Below are positions 51,611-62,106 of a stretch of 64,000 bases of DNA, piece after piece. The notes beneath the pieces were generated by a model, which searched no databases, had not been told where the DNA came from, and was given only the letters and a program-made list of their open reading frames with translations. Origin of the DNA: Persicaria tinctoria (lineage: Eukaryota > Streptophyta > Magnoliopsida > Caryophyllales > Polygonaceae); assembly GCA_037127255.1 (NCBI GenBank), contig JBANSL010000014.1:72151646-72215645 (forward strand). Direction: 5' to 3'. How positions within the stretch are numbered: position 1 is the stretch's first letter; each line of letters begins with the position of its first letter. The translations under genes were made by a program, and so were the position numbers.

Positions 51611-54600
51611 TTATATGCCGCCACTTTGAATCATATGGAATGTTCTTCTGGCCTAAAATGTCAAAAAAAAAAAAAAAAAAAAAGGGATAACGGTAAGATT
51701 ATACGCCATTAATTCCGATGCTATAGAACAAATTAAAACAACAGAAAATGAATTAATCATACCTCTTCATTCCAGTTAGTTCGCAGATTTAAGGTAATGA
51801 GTGATATGACTTGCATTGATAAGCCAAATATGATTCCCATCCATAATCCCTGCACAATTTGAAGTTGCACATTTGATAATTTCACTAAATAAAGGAAACT
51901 GTTGCATTATTAAGGAAGCGCTTTGCGTTTTTAGCAAAACTTTCCTACTGTTTGTCTATTGTTTAAAAAAAAAAAGAAATTGTTGCATTAATATTGACTG
52001 CAAAGTTAGATGTGAAAAAGGGTCAAATTTGAAATCTCACCATGCCTCCAATTTGTAACACAAAAGAAAAAAGAATTGCCAAAGGAAGGGCCACAAAGTA
52101 GTAAGCTCCAAGATTGATGAATGCACAAGCATTTTGCCAACCACAACCTCTTGCAGCTCCTACGAAAACCGAAGGATGTAAATGGCGAGTGATGATATAA
52201 GAACGCGAAGAGAGTTTCGTGGTGTAGTCAAAACCTGAAAGAACGCATTGGAATCCATCTAAGAAATTGGATACGGCTAGAAGAGGCATCATCTGAGCGA
52301 CGTACACAATTACTTCATCGTCGTTGCTATATAACTTTCCCCATACATTCCGTACCAAAATGGTAGTTGTGCATACAACTAAGCCCTCAGATACTGCAAT
52401 GGAAACCATGACAAGGAGGGCTAAACGCGCACCCTTTGGATGTGCAGCTCCTAGTTCATTCGATACTCTTGTACTGTTATATATTAACACATAGGGATAT
52501 ATACATCAGGGAAGCTTAGCTAAGATCAGCTCCTGATTATTTTTGCTCAAATTCCTTTCATTTTGAAGATTTGGAGAATGCAGTAGATTTAGAAGTGCTT
52601 TTCTATTTTTTTCTGCTTTAATTTTCATTTTGTAGAATAAGATGAAGAATCTGTTAGAAAAAAATGCTTAAAATTATCTAAAAACTTTAAAATCTCCGAA
52701 ATGGGGAAACTATTGGGGATGCTCTCGGTACAAGTGCGTGAAAATAATACATATCAATCACCTTATGGCACCTCCTAAGCCAACCGAGATCATGTATACC
52801 ATCCAACATGTGTTCAAGCTACAAAAAAAAAGAAGAAGATGATAATATTGACTGAAATTGTTGTAGTCTGTTTGTTTTAACATCGGGAAGAATTATACCT
52901 AATCGACAACACCGATGTCTCTAGTTTTGGGTGTGGAAGTAAACCAGATAAGAGCACGACCATCTCAAAAGCCCAATATTCAAAACTGTGAAAAAACAAA
53001 AGACAAAGAAGACCAAAAGACCGAGATTACAAAGAATATATATCCAAAAACTTAAATAGTTTAAGATCGACGGAAATGAAGAGGAGTGAGGACATACCAA
53101 ATCATGATGGCCGAAGGAACGGCTAACTTTATGAAGTTGAAAAGATCATAGATTGCTTCAACTGAGAAACTGGTCCAAGTCCTCTGACAAGTCGGAGATA
53201 GCTTCACATACATCGCCAACATAACAACATTGGCCCAATATGAGATAGAATTCGCCAATGCGGCGCCTTTGATACCCATGTGAAGCTTAAACACAAGTGT
53301 CCAACACATCACAATGTGAAAGATAGTTGTGAAGCCAGAGCTCATCATCATCGGAATGACTAGGTTTTGGGCTTGTAGGAACCTATTGAGGCATTGGAGA
53401 ATCCCATATGCAAAAAGGCTCGGAATCATCCAACGGTTGAACACTCCGGCTCCAAAAGAGATCTCGCGGTCTTGCCCAAAAAATACGAGAATATTGTCGG
53501 TGTATGCCCATACAATCATGAGAGGAAGGCTCAATGCGGTAAGGGCTATCATGGCTCTTTGTGTGTGGATACCAACCATGTGGTATTGCTTTGCTCCATA
53601 AGATTGTCCACACAATGTCTCCAAAGCGCTCCCCATCCCTAACTAGTGTGCATATGAGTATATGACATATATATAATTGAGTAACAAAGATGTTCTACAT
53701 TAAACCATATGTAAAATTAGAGCTGGCAAAACCCAATCCGATTCGTCTATAACCGAATCAACACGACCCATTTGGACCCGACGTCCAAATAACCGATAAT
53801 TGAAATTGACCCAAATCCGAATGAACCAAGCCCGATCCAATCGAAATCAAATAAGACTCGAACCGGTTATAACCGAAGCCCGAAATAACCAGAACTTTAA
53901 AGTATATTCTAGTAAAATTTTAAAATTAATGATCAATGTTGAAATAATAAAAACTCAACACAGTCAAAACTCGAATAATTGATGCCAAAACAACCCAAAC
54001 CCAACCCAACTCAAATGAAGACATTACTCCGAATACCCAAACTGATCCGCCATATTGCCACCTCTATGTAAATATTGATGAATTCCTTTAAGAAGCAACA
54101 ACGATTAAAATGGAATAATTCACGAATCATGTTTTATTGAAAGTGAAGAAAGTAGCTTGACCCAAACTGATCCGCCATATTGTCATCTCTATTAAAATGA
54201 AATTAATTGGCTTACCAAGATGCTAAATCCAGAGACAAGTGAAGAAAGTAGCCTGGCCCATTTTGATCTGACGTCTTAAAATCGATAACTGAAACTGACC
54301 CACATCCGAATGAACTGAACCCGATTCAACTGAAATCGAATAACCAAACAACAACAACCCAATATAACCAATAACTGAAATTGGCCTAGATTCGAATGAT
54401 CGAACTGAACCCGATTCATACATTCTAGTAAATTTTAAAAAATGAATTTTAAAATAATATAAACCCGATACAACCTAAACCCAACTGAATAACGGAAACC
54501 GAGACAACTGAAACCCGAACCTAACCCAACCCAAATTAGACAGTATCCAAAATCCTATTGACCCAATTACAACTCAAAATACCCAACCACCTCTATGTGA

Positions 54601-54931
54601 AATTGATGAATTCCTTTAAACTGGAATGTTGATGCATAGATCATGTTTTATTGAAAGAAATGAATAAACGGCTTACCAAGATGCTAAATCCAGAGACAGA
54701 AGCGAAGGAAGTAGCCATGGAAGCACTGGAGAGAGGAAGCTCGCCTAGATGACCCACCAACATGATAGAGATTACTTGCAAACAAAACTGTAAGATGTTG
54801 ACTGCAATCAGAGGGCCAGCTAGCCACAACTGCACCTTTGCTTCTTCAGTGATCTCATTATATGAGCATCCACCACCATCTCCCTCTATGAAAGCTTGTT
54901 GAAGCTCACTTTGTTGCTCTCCTCTTTCCAT
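51611..54931 (-). CDS. MATE-family efflux transporter (DTX type)
   Basis: MATE proteins export organic cations, flavonoids or xenobiotics by proton or sodium antiport, at the plasma membrane or tonoplast. Exons on the minus strand: 54931-54677, 53642-53098, 52985-52899, 52818-52762, 52467-52235, 52159-52041, 51849-51763, 51652-51611, giving 1425 bp, 474 aa, a usual length. An acidic N-terminus precedes twelve hydrophobic segments. MATE signatures seen are [55 protein letters not shown] and ARGCGWQ. The third intron from the 3' end (52160-52234) is exactly 75 bp and has no stop. Intron 1 carries hAT elements and a duplicate of the end of exon 1. Which DTX subgroup and which substrate cannot be read from the sequence. 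Confidence 0.93.
53718..54066. mobile_element. hAT-like MITE in MATE intron 1
   Basis: TAGAGCTGGCAAAA at the left is matched by ATATTGCCACCTCTA at the right, and TGTAAAAT/TGTAAATA flank it as an imperfect 8-bp duplication. The interior consists of AACCGA/ACCCGA-type motifs. It is related in style, but not in terminal sequence, to the element at 49542-49998. Confidence 0.75.
54067..54715. repeat. Tandem duplication including the 3' edge of MATE exon 1
   Basis: GATGAATTCCTTTAA, CATGTTTTATTGAAAG and GGCTTACCAAGATGCTAAAT each occur in the 54073-54260 copy and again at 54610-54715. The second copy is the real exon 1 end. The upstream copy in the intron therefore contains about 40 bp of exon-like sequence and an intact donor (AGCATCTTG/GTAAGCC, exon-like end at 54216). 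Confidence 0.85.
54262..54595. mobile_element. Duplicated hAT-like element remnant in MATE intron 1
   Basis: It consists of the same AACCGA/ACCCGA-type motifs and ends CCACCTCTA at 54595, followed by TGTGAAATTGATGAATTCC, matching the flank of the element ending at 54066. It appears to be the second unit of the local duplication; its left end is not preserved. Confidence 0.65.
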
Positions 54932-55349
54932 TGCTGGTCTTCCATCTCTTCATTTTCTTCAACAAAATACAAATAAAAACATCTCTACCATGTGACTAGT
55001 GACTACCACGCCACCAATTGATTTGCAAAAGGACAAAAGGTTAGTTTTCAATATACAGTAATCATCTCATAATTAATGTCACTTTAACTTTTAATGCATT
55101 TTTTAATTAATGAAAAATATATAAATAAATTTCTTATTGATTTTGAAAAATAATTTTACACTTATTATTAATAAATACAAAATTGTTAACAAAATATTTT
55201 AAAATGTCAATATTTTATATAGTTTTTATCAACTTAAAAAAATCAATATTTTATACTTATTATTAAGGGTTTAGTCAAGGTGTAGGCGGTATCTGACAAA
55301 GTTTTTTAGAATAGTGGATAAATATATATAATGTAAACTTCTTTCTGAT
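54932..55349. other. MATE upstream region with a decayed Stowaway relative
   Basis: The first 100 bp upstream of the start are the likely leader. From about 55060 to 55262 phrases such as TTATTATTAATAAATACAAA and AATATTTTATATAGTTTTTATC match the interior of the Stowaway element at 20139-20375; the ends are decayed. Confidence 0.55.
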
Positions 55350-55358
55350 TTAAAATGG

Positions 55359-56443
55359 GGGTTATTTGCAAAACTAACCTAAAAACCCGGTTGGGTTGCA
55401 CTCCTTATCCCCTATCCATATTATTTGCAAAAAGTTAGCCCAAACCCTTTAAAATTTGCAGCCCAACCGGTTACAATAGGGAGAGAGACCGGTTGCATTG
55501 ATGGAGGAGAGAGAGGGAGACGTGTGGGGGGAGTTAATTGACAAAAGCATGTCAATTCAATTGTCGATAGTTGCTCCATCTCTCTCTCTCTCTCTCACAG
55601 AAAATAAAAAACGGAAGGAAGAAGATGAAGGAGTTCGAAGAAGAACAAGAGCAAGTCTGCAAAGGAGAAGTAGAGGCGGACATCAAACAGGCCACACACC
55701 CCGAAAATGGATATATTGGTTGTAGTTAGATGGGGAAATTGGGGGAATAGGGGGATTGGCGAAATTGGAGGAATTGGGGATCTTGGGGGAATTGGGGAAA
55801 TTTGGGAACGGCTATGTGGAATACGAAATACCAGGAGTAGGGCGACTTGGATATGTTTAATCTTGCGATACCTTTGAACATTTAATGGATTTGCCGACAC
55901 TTTGATTTCTGTCATGTTTGTAGTAGTCAGATGTCATGTTTATAACTCAACCTGTCATGTTTGTAGTAGTTAGGCGAGGTATGGTTTAATGTTTTCCTGG
56001 TTCTAGTGTAGCCCTCCCCCCTAAACCCAGGCGGTAAAAAGAGAGAGGATAGAGGGGATAAGACAGAGACAAAGATAGAGGGGGGGGGGGGGGGAGTGAC
56101 GGTAAGGGGGAATTAATATAATTTGAATTAAACCTTAAGTTTCAGAGAAAAACCATCGAACCATTAATATAATTTGAATTAAATCTTAAGTTTCAGAGAA
56201 AAACCATCGAAGGAGAAGCAAGTGATCGAGCTGGGGTTTATTTGCAGTTTGACGTGTAAGCAGTTAGTTTTAACTGGACACCAAAAGCAAAACGACATGC
56301 CACATATTGGAACCGACTGGACAAGAGTTATCGGAGAAACATATTCACCATCGACTTCGGATAAAAAATGGGTAAGTTTGCTTTCGATAAAAAAAATCAG
56401 AGAGAGAGAGAGAGAGAGAAAGTATGCAGAGGAGATAGAGGAC

Positions 56444-56493
<50 letters not shown>

Positions 56494-57467
56494 TGAAAAA
56501 TAAAAGTAAAGTTGCAGATGAGAGAGAGAGAGATTAATGAGGATAAGACAGAGAGAGAAAAGTAAAAGAAGGTTTGCAGTGGAAAGAGAAAGCCTGCAAA
56601 GGAGAGAGGGAGAGAGAGAGAGTGTGTGTGTATGTGAAAAAAGAAAAGTAAAGTTGCAGAAGAGAGAGAGAGATCAGTGGGGATAGGACAGAGAGAGATG
56701 GAAGGGTCCTCTCTCCTCTGCAACTTTACTGTTGCTGTTTCACTTCGAAGAAGAAGCAATTGGGTGGGGTTTATTTGCAGGTTGACATGTAAGCAGTTAG
56801 TTTTAACTGGACACCCAAAGCAAAACGACATGACACATATTGGAATCGACTGGACATGAGTTATTTGATAAACAGATTCACCATCGACTTCAGATAGAAA
56901 ATGGGTAAATTTGCTTGAGATTTGAGGGAGACACCTCTCGCATAACCTTTATCGAAAGCAAACTTGCCCATTTTCTATCCGAAGTCGATGGAGAATCTGT
57001 TTCTCCGATAAATCTTGTCCAGTTGATTCCAATATGTGTCATGTGATTTTGCTTTGGGTAAAACTAACTGCTGACACGTCAACATGCAAATAAACCCCCG
57101 CCCAAATGCTTCTTTGAAGTGAACGAGTAACAATATCTTTTTATACCCTCTCACTGACACTCTACTGATCTCTCTCTCCTCTCATACTTCACTTTTCTTT
57201 TTCACCTCTCTCTCTCTCTCTCCCTCCCTCCTGTCATTTCTCAATTGCTTTTTCTCTCTCTCCGCCTCTCTCCTCTGCAGACGGGACTTGTTCCCTCTCT
57301 CTCTCTCTCTCTGGCCAGGTGTCACATATTGGAAGGTTGCACCCCCCTCCCTTAAATGCTACCGGCTCCAAGGGTTTCCCAATTATCCGGTTTCACCCAA
57401 TTATAAACCGGGTTGGGTTAACCTTGCAACACTTTCGGGTTTTTGGGTTAGTATGTGCAATTCCCTC
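55359..57467. mobile_element. Non-autonomous Mutator-like element, 2.1 kb
   Basis: A perfect 9-bp duplication TTAAAATGG flanks it (55350-55358 and 57468-57476), the length used by Mutator elements. The left end GGGTTATTTGCAAAACTAAC and the right end (inverse, GAGGGAATTGCACATACTAAC) are diverged terminal repeats that continue with AAAAACCCG and AACCCAACC. The interior holds GA-rich tracts on the left, CT-rich tracts on the right, a G-rich minisatellite (about 55731-55805), a run of G (about 56081-56095) and a module present three times. No transposase is seen. Confidence 0.88.
56221..57125. repeat. Three copies of a 150-bp module inside the Mutator-like element
   Basis: Copies at about 56225-56380 and 56765-56915 are direct, and a third at about 56945-57115 is inverted. 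Shared text includes GGTTTATTTGCA, AAGCAGTTAGTTTTAACTGG, GCAAAACGACATG, CACATATTGGAA and CCATCGACTTC. The second and third copies with their flanks form an inverted repeat with arms of about 175 bp and a short loop. GA tracts (56400-56490, 56606-56625) separate the first and second copies. Confidence 0.9.
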
Positions 57468-57476
57468 TTAAAATGG

Positions 57477-57817
57477 CAAGTCTCTATTGGATTATTAAAA
57501 AAAAATATGTAAAAATTTGATATTTAAAGTTAAGTAATTTTGAAGATATTCCAATTAAAAAATTATCAAAATATATTAGATAAAAAATTATGTGATGACA
57601 TGTATCAATTAGTGATAAGACCTATGTGAATATGACTAATAAATTGTTTCCTTTTTATTATAAATCTTGTTCTTAATGTGGACATATATAATTTTATATA
57701 CATAGATATTAAAAAACACTTAAACACTATCAAAATATCTCATCGCCAAATCAACATAAAATAAAAAAATGGAAGAAAAAAATACTTTATAAAAAAATAC
57801 AAGATCTAAAGAACATA
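57477..57817. other. AT-rich spacer, no gene seen
   Basis: No open frame, RNA gene or terminal-repeat structure is visible. Confidence 0.5.
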
Positions 57818-57830
57818 ACAAATATCAAAA

Positions 57831-58068
57831 TGTATCGTCGGTCAGCGGTGTTGTTTAATTTGGCTTTCGTCCGTAGTCTACGTCCCTCTTATGTTAGATT
57901 TAGTTTTTCTGGGCTCGTTTTCTTGTAGGGTGCGTTTCCACTTGTTGTATTGCTCCGCTTTTTGTTTTCGTTTTCGTTTGTCAGTATGGATGAGTTTCCG
58001 TCTGCCGACTTGTCGGCCATCGAGATTAAGGTATATCTAATCTCGAATTATTTTTTAATAAAAAAAAA
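57831..58068 (+). mobile_element. Short retroposon (SINE or truncated LINE tail) with 13-bp duplication
   Basis: ACAAATATCAAAA occurs exactly at 57818-57830 and 58069-58081. The 238-bp insert is less AT-rich than its surroundings and ends AATAAAAAAAAA. No tRNA-like Pol III box was recognised at its 5' end and no coding domain is present, so a 5'-truncated LINE 3' UTR is as likely as a SINE. Confidence 0.85.
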
Positions 58069-58205
58069 ACAAATATCAAAAAATTAATTTGCACTTTTCC
58101 AAAGATGATCAAATGTCTGTAAAACAAACAGCCAATGTTATTTATTTGCGTAGCGTTAAGTATGATCAACTAATGAAATTTAAGTGCCAATAAATCATAA
58201 GCGTT

Positions 58206-58400
58206 AAGTTCTTCGATCAGTTCAATCCGAAGAAGATGTTGTCGCAAGATGTCCAAATCGATGTCAATAACAATAAGACCGGAGTAGTGAACATTGGCGA
58301 GGGAGTGACCGTCGCGATGCTAAACAAAGCCGGTGCTTCCGCCGGAGACATGGCTGTTGTATCTTCTCCGGCTGATGATTTCTTACTGTACGTGGATCAT
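58206..58400 (+). pseudogene. Coding-like fragment of unknown identity
   Basis: An open stretch reads KFFDQFNPKKMLSQDVQIDV, then GVVNIGEGVTVAMLNKAG and GDMAVVSSPADDF. It stands out by balanced codon use and higher GC in very AT-rich DNA, and it runs into a T-run without further exon-like sequence. It looks like a captured or leftover exon. I do not recognise the family. Confidence 0.3.
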
Positions 58401-58466
58401 GCTAGATATATCAAGATTATTGATATAAAGTTTCATATACTGAGTTTTTTTTTTTTTATAAAATAA

Positions 58467-59690
58467 AAAAAGAGACAGATAATAAATGCTACTTTTATTT
58501 TTCCAATTAATTCATACAAATATAGAATAATTTGTTTCTTTTTTTTTGTAAGTTTGGCACCACATTAACGTATCATACGAAATGTGGGCCGGTGTGACAG
58601 AATATGGGCCTATAAGGCCCGGTGTGACGGAATGTGGGCCAGCCCACTAAAAAGCTGGATTTCTTTTAATATTTTCAAATGCTTCAATTTTATGTGTTAA
58701 ATTAATGTATCATACGAAATATTTTTGTTTAACAATTTCTTATTCGCATTCATATAACAATATTAATTAATTAATGTTATTACAACATACTATATTCTCA
58801 TTGATTAATTAATTAAGGGTCATCCCACCAAGAACCTTGTCTATATATAAATATGCACAATATGGTATTTTTTCGATTAACTACTTGGAAATTTCAGGGC
58901 AGTGACTTGCATGCAGAGTGGATTTGAAAACGAAAGATAATGAAATATTAAACACCTTAACTAAAATCAATTGATCTGAATTTTAAATGAAAAATCATTC
59001 ATACATAAGATAACGTCTTACCATTAGCCTCTAGCTACTTACTAATATGTTATAAAAGGAAAAAAAAATCAACAAATTCATGAAATTAATTCCAAATTAA
59101 TGTGGATAACCTATTAAGAGTATGAATTACAAAAAACAGTATCTATATTTGATCTAATTGTGTTAAAAATAAAACTTATTCTGGTTTTCTAACCTATACT
59201 ACTCTAATAGCATAGGTTAAGAAACTCAACCAGAAAGTATTTTCCAAAAAAAAATTATTAAGTTAGAAAGAAAGAATTTATAGAAAAAAATCTGGACGAG
59301 TAACGCTCTTAACCCGTTGAGTTGACCCGAACCCGTTAAATATGGATATGGGTTGAGCATTTCACGATCCGTAACCCGAAATGACCCAACCTGTAATGGA
59401 CCCGAACCCAAGACGACCCGAACCGCTCGACCTGTTTGACGGGTCTACTTATATCCTTTGGGAATATTCCCTATAAAAAACAAGTAAATTCTAAGAATCT
59501 AATTCAAAATTTAGCTAAAACATTTTAAATTAAAGAGATGTTTTTTCTAAAACGAGAATCTTAATAGATATTTAAATTTAAAATCTTTTATAGTTTATTT
59601 CATAAGGCAAATAAATTGTATTTTTGGACGTTTTTTTCCAACGGAATAAGTCCAATAACCATGTAAAAATACTACTAAAAATAATTAAAT
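58467..59690. other. Intergenic DNA downstream of the thaumatin-like gene
   Basis: Mostly AT-rich and featureless. A short GC-rich patch at 58580-58640 repeats GTGGGCC and GGCCCGGTGTGACGGAATG. A hAT remnant lies at about 59300-59447. Confidence 0.5.
59300..59447. mobile_element. Truncated hAT element with ACCCGA motifs
   Basis: Its right end GTTTGACGGGTCTA matches the hAT end at 49985-49998 with one difference, and the body has repeated GACCCGAACCCG motifs. The left end is missing or too diverged to define, and no 8-bp duplication was found. Confidence 0.7.
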
Positions 59691-59691
59691 A

Positions 59692-60561
59692 TCATTTGTT
59701 TTTTTTAAAGTATTTTTTTATTATTGAACAAGAAAAAAAACATATAGCTAAAGCTGCTAAATTAACTAAAAAACGAGTGGCGTACGGTACATACATTTTA
59801 GCCGGAGTGGGACAGAAGATAATATCGTAGTCGGCACCGGCGCAGGTAAACGTGCTGGTGGCGTCGTCGTAAGCGTAGCTGTACGCGCTCGGACACGCGC
59901 TCTTGAAATACTCCGAGTATCCGCTCGGCTTACACGCGCCCGGCGTCGAGTAGGCCCCGCTGCAGCAGTACTTGGGCTCTCCGAAAGCCTCGCACGCGCT
60001 TCTACACGCCACGCTCTGCCTTACACCGCCAACGGTCACCGTCGCCGTCAGCCGGAGCGCCACCGGGCACTGCCCGTTCAAGTCCACGTAGCATCCGGTC
60101 ACCGAGCAGTTCCCACCACCGCGGGGGAGGATGACCATGGGGAGGTTGTAGCCATCGACGAGGCTGACGTCGTAGAAGTCGAGGCCGTTGTAGCCACCGA
60201 GGGTGAACTCGGCGAGGGTGGCGGGTGGAACGGCGCCGTTTCCGGAGCATTCGACGGTGGGGGAGCCACAGTCTCCGGTGAGGCAAGAGAAGGCGGTGGC
60301 AGAGCTGGTGGTGGAGCATAGGGTGCGGGCCCATATGCGGCCCGACCAAGAGGAGGGGACAGGGAGGGAGACGACGGTGCCTGAGGGAAGGGGAAAGCCG
60401 GTGGTGGAGAGTTGAGGGAGGCCGACGTTGGAAAGGATACCTGGCCAGACGGTGTAGGTGCACTTGTTTATAAGACGAAAGGTAGTATCAGAGCTAACGG
60501 TTATAAAAATGGCTTCAATGAGTAGAATTAGTAGGGAGGGAGAGTTATGTTTTTTAGACAT
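59692..60561 (-). CDS. Thaumatin-like protein (PR-5 family) with a C-terminal extension
   Basis: Thaumatin-like proteins are secreted, disulfide-rich proteins, many induced by pathogens and some able to bind or cleave beta-1,3-glucans. The frame encodes 289 aa from the ATG at 60561; an upstream in-frame ATG at 60621 would add 20 residues before the signal peptide and is less likely. A hydrophobic signal peptide (SPSLLILLIEAIFITVSS) precedes a domain with all 16 expected cysteines. Family motifs visible are WSGRIWARTLC, LAEFTLGGYNGLDFYDVSLV, DGYNLPM and YDIIFCP. Most relatives stop right after that last motif, but here about 38 residues follow with a hydrophobic run (FLVNLAALAICFF) and a basic end. 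The domain is strongly GC-rich whereas the extension is AT-rich. The tail could be a membrane or GPI-type signal, or read-through into former 3' UTR. Confidence 0.92.
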   Translation of the reverse strand: MSKKHNSPSLLILLIEAIFITVSSDTTFRLINKCTYTVWPGILSNVGLPQLSTTGFPLPSGTVVSLPVPSSWSGRIWARTLCSTTSSATAFSCLTGDCGSPTVECSGNGAVPPATLAEFTLGGYNGLDFYDVSLVDGYNLPMVILPRGGGNCSVTGCYVDLNGQCPVALRLTATVTVGGVRQSVACRSACEAFGEPKYCCSGAYSTPGACKPSGYSEYFKSACPSAYSYAYDDATSTFTCAGADYDIIFCPTPAKMYVPYATRFLVNLAALAICFFSCSIIKKYFKKNK

Positions 60562-60860
60562 TGAAGGTATTGAGTGAGATTTGTATGTGTGTTTTTTGCT
60601 ACTTAGATCATTAGTTTGCATTTATATATTTAATTAAAAGTGGGTTTAATGAAGTGCCAAAATTGGTGAAATCATAAAAGGATCGGAGTAGCAGCAAATT
60701 GAATTAAATTAAGAGAGATGATTAATGAATAATATTAAGTAGGAGAGGTGATTTGGATTGGGGTGACGAGGTTGATTGGTTTTGGCTGTTTGTCGTGTTT
60801 CCATCTCTATAGGTGTAAATCGGTATGTTTGGGCACTCCGTTTAATTTGGATAAGAGTTA
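60562..60860. other. Upstream region of the thaumatin-like gene
   Basis: Likely leader and promoter; no other gene seen. Confidence 0.5.
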
Positions 60861-61930
60861 TTATTATTTTTTTTTTACAGAGTAGGCTAGAAGTAGATCG
60901 ACGAAGCGATCTTGAAGCCATCAAAAGATGGCTTGATAACCCTACGAAGAGGGTCGCCAGTAAAAAAAAAGAAAAAAAACACTAACTTAAATCTAATATT
61001 ACAATCACCTATAAAATTATAATTAAAACATCTAGGAAAGAGGGCTATTCTTGATTTCTGATCTGGGAGCTTAGAAAGCTGTGAATGTTGCGGTGTTGAA
61101 TGCGGATCTGGATCTAGATGTGGCTGCGAGCAGCTTGTTCAACAATATTCTTGCATGTGATGCCTCGGACTTCAAAACTCGAAAACTAAACCTCATGGTG
61201 GTGATGGATCTAGACCCACGGGTCGGAGATCTGAGATCCATCAACATGCTGATTTGGGTTTTTCGATTTTGTGGGTTTATAAAATTAGGTTTGGGTTTTC
61301 CAATGGTGTGGATCTAGGGTTAAAATTAGATTTGGTAAACGGGGTCTGGGTCTGCATGTTTACAAATCTGATTGAATCAGAGTGTTTTAAAAGTGGGAGA
61401 GGAGGGAGAGATGAAGAGGGCGCTTGAGAGGCAGGAGTGGGAGAGGAGGGAGGGGCGGAGGTCGTCCCAGAGGGAGCCGGCATCGTCGGCCCAACAGCGG
61501 AGGAGGAGGCCGTCAACAGATGAGAGGGTCTCCTGCCAGTGAGGGCGGCGATGGGGGCGAAGTTGAGAAGGGGTCGCTTGAGGTGGGTGGGGGTAAGTGG
61601 GTCGCCAAGGGGTCGAGGGGGAACGACATCTCGACAAGAGATGAAGAGCCGCAGGAGCACACCAAGGCCGGATCTGTGAAGAGTGGCTCGTTGAGGGTGT
61701 GGGTCGGGGCGGGGAAGCCGACCACACGGTGGCGGAGAACCGAGAGGGCAGGCCCGCCCAAGAGTCACCGTTGGGGGTGTGGGATGAGGCCATCAGAGAG
61801 CCCATCGGAGTGGCCACCGGAAGCGCCCGCCGGATAGTCACAGAGGGAAGCAACCAGCGGCGGCGGCGGCTGTAGATTAAAAGGGCTAGGGTTAGGTTTG
61901 AGGGTTGGGTTTTTAGGTTTTTTTAAGAGA
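60861..61930 (-). mobile_element. Retroposon related to the one at 45-51 kb, minus strand
   Basis: It begins on plus with a T-run (60861-60878), the A-tail of a minus-strand element. The tail (CTGGCGACCCTCTTCGTAGG, then ATCTTTTGATGGC on minus) matches the tail of 45236-45403. Upstream on the element are the shared CAGATCAGAAATCAAGAATA-like stretch and then a GC-rich region to about 61880 with long spurious frames on both strands. It ends in CCTAACCCTAGCCC-type sequence. No target duplication was found, so the 5' limit is approximate. Confidence 0.6.
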
Positions 61931-62106
61931 GCGTTTTTTTGGATGAGAGTTGATTTTGATGAAACTCATTATTTTATTTTATTTTGAGTTGAAAATTTAT
62001 TATTGAAGATATAACATTACAGTCACTAATCGGGCTAAACTTTTGAAACACATAAAGGGTGTATTTGGATTCCTAAATTATTATTTATTCTCGGTTTATA
62101 TGTATG

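Noticed and set aside
56222..56831. Frames made of Arg-Glu or Ser-Leu repeats
   Set aside because: They are translations of GA/CT tracts inside the Mutator-like element.
61277..61853. Overlapping 140-160 codon frames on both strands
   Set aside because: High GC leaves all frames open; the sequence lies in a retroposon 5' region and no domain is recognisable.
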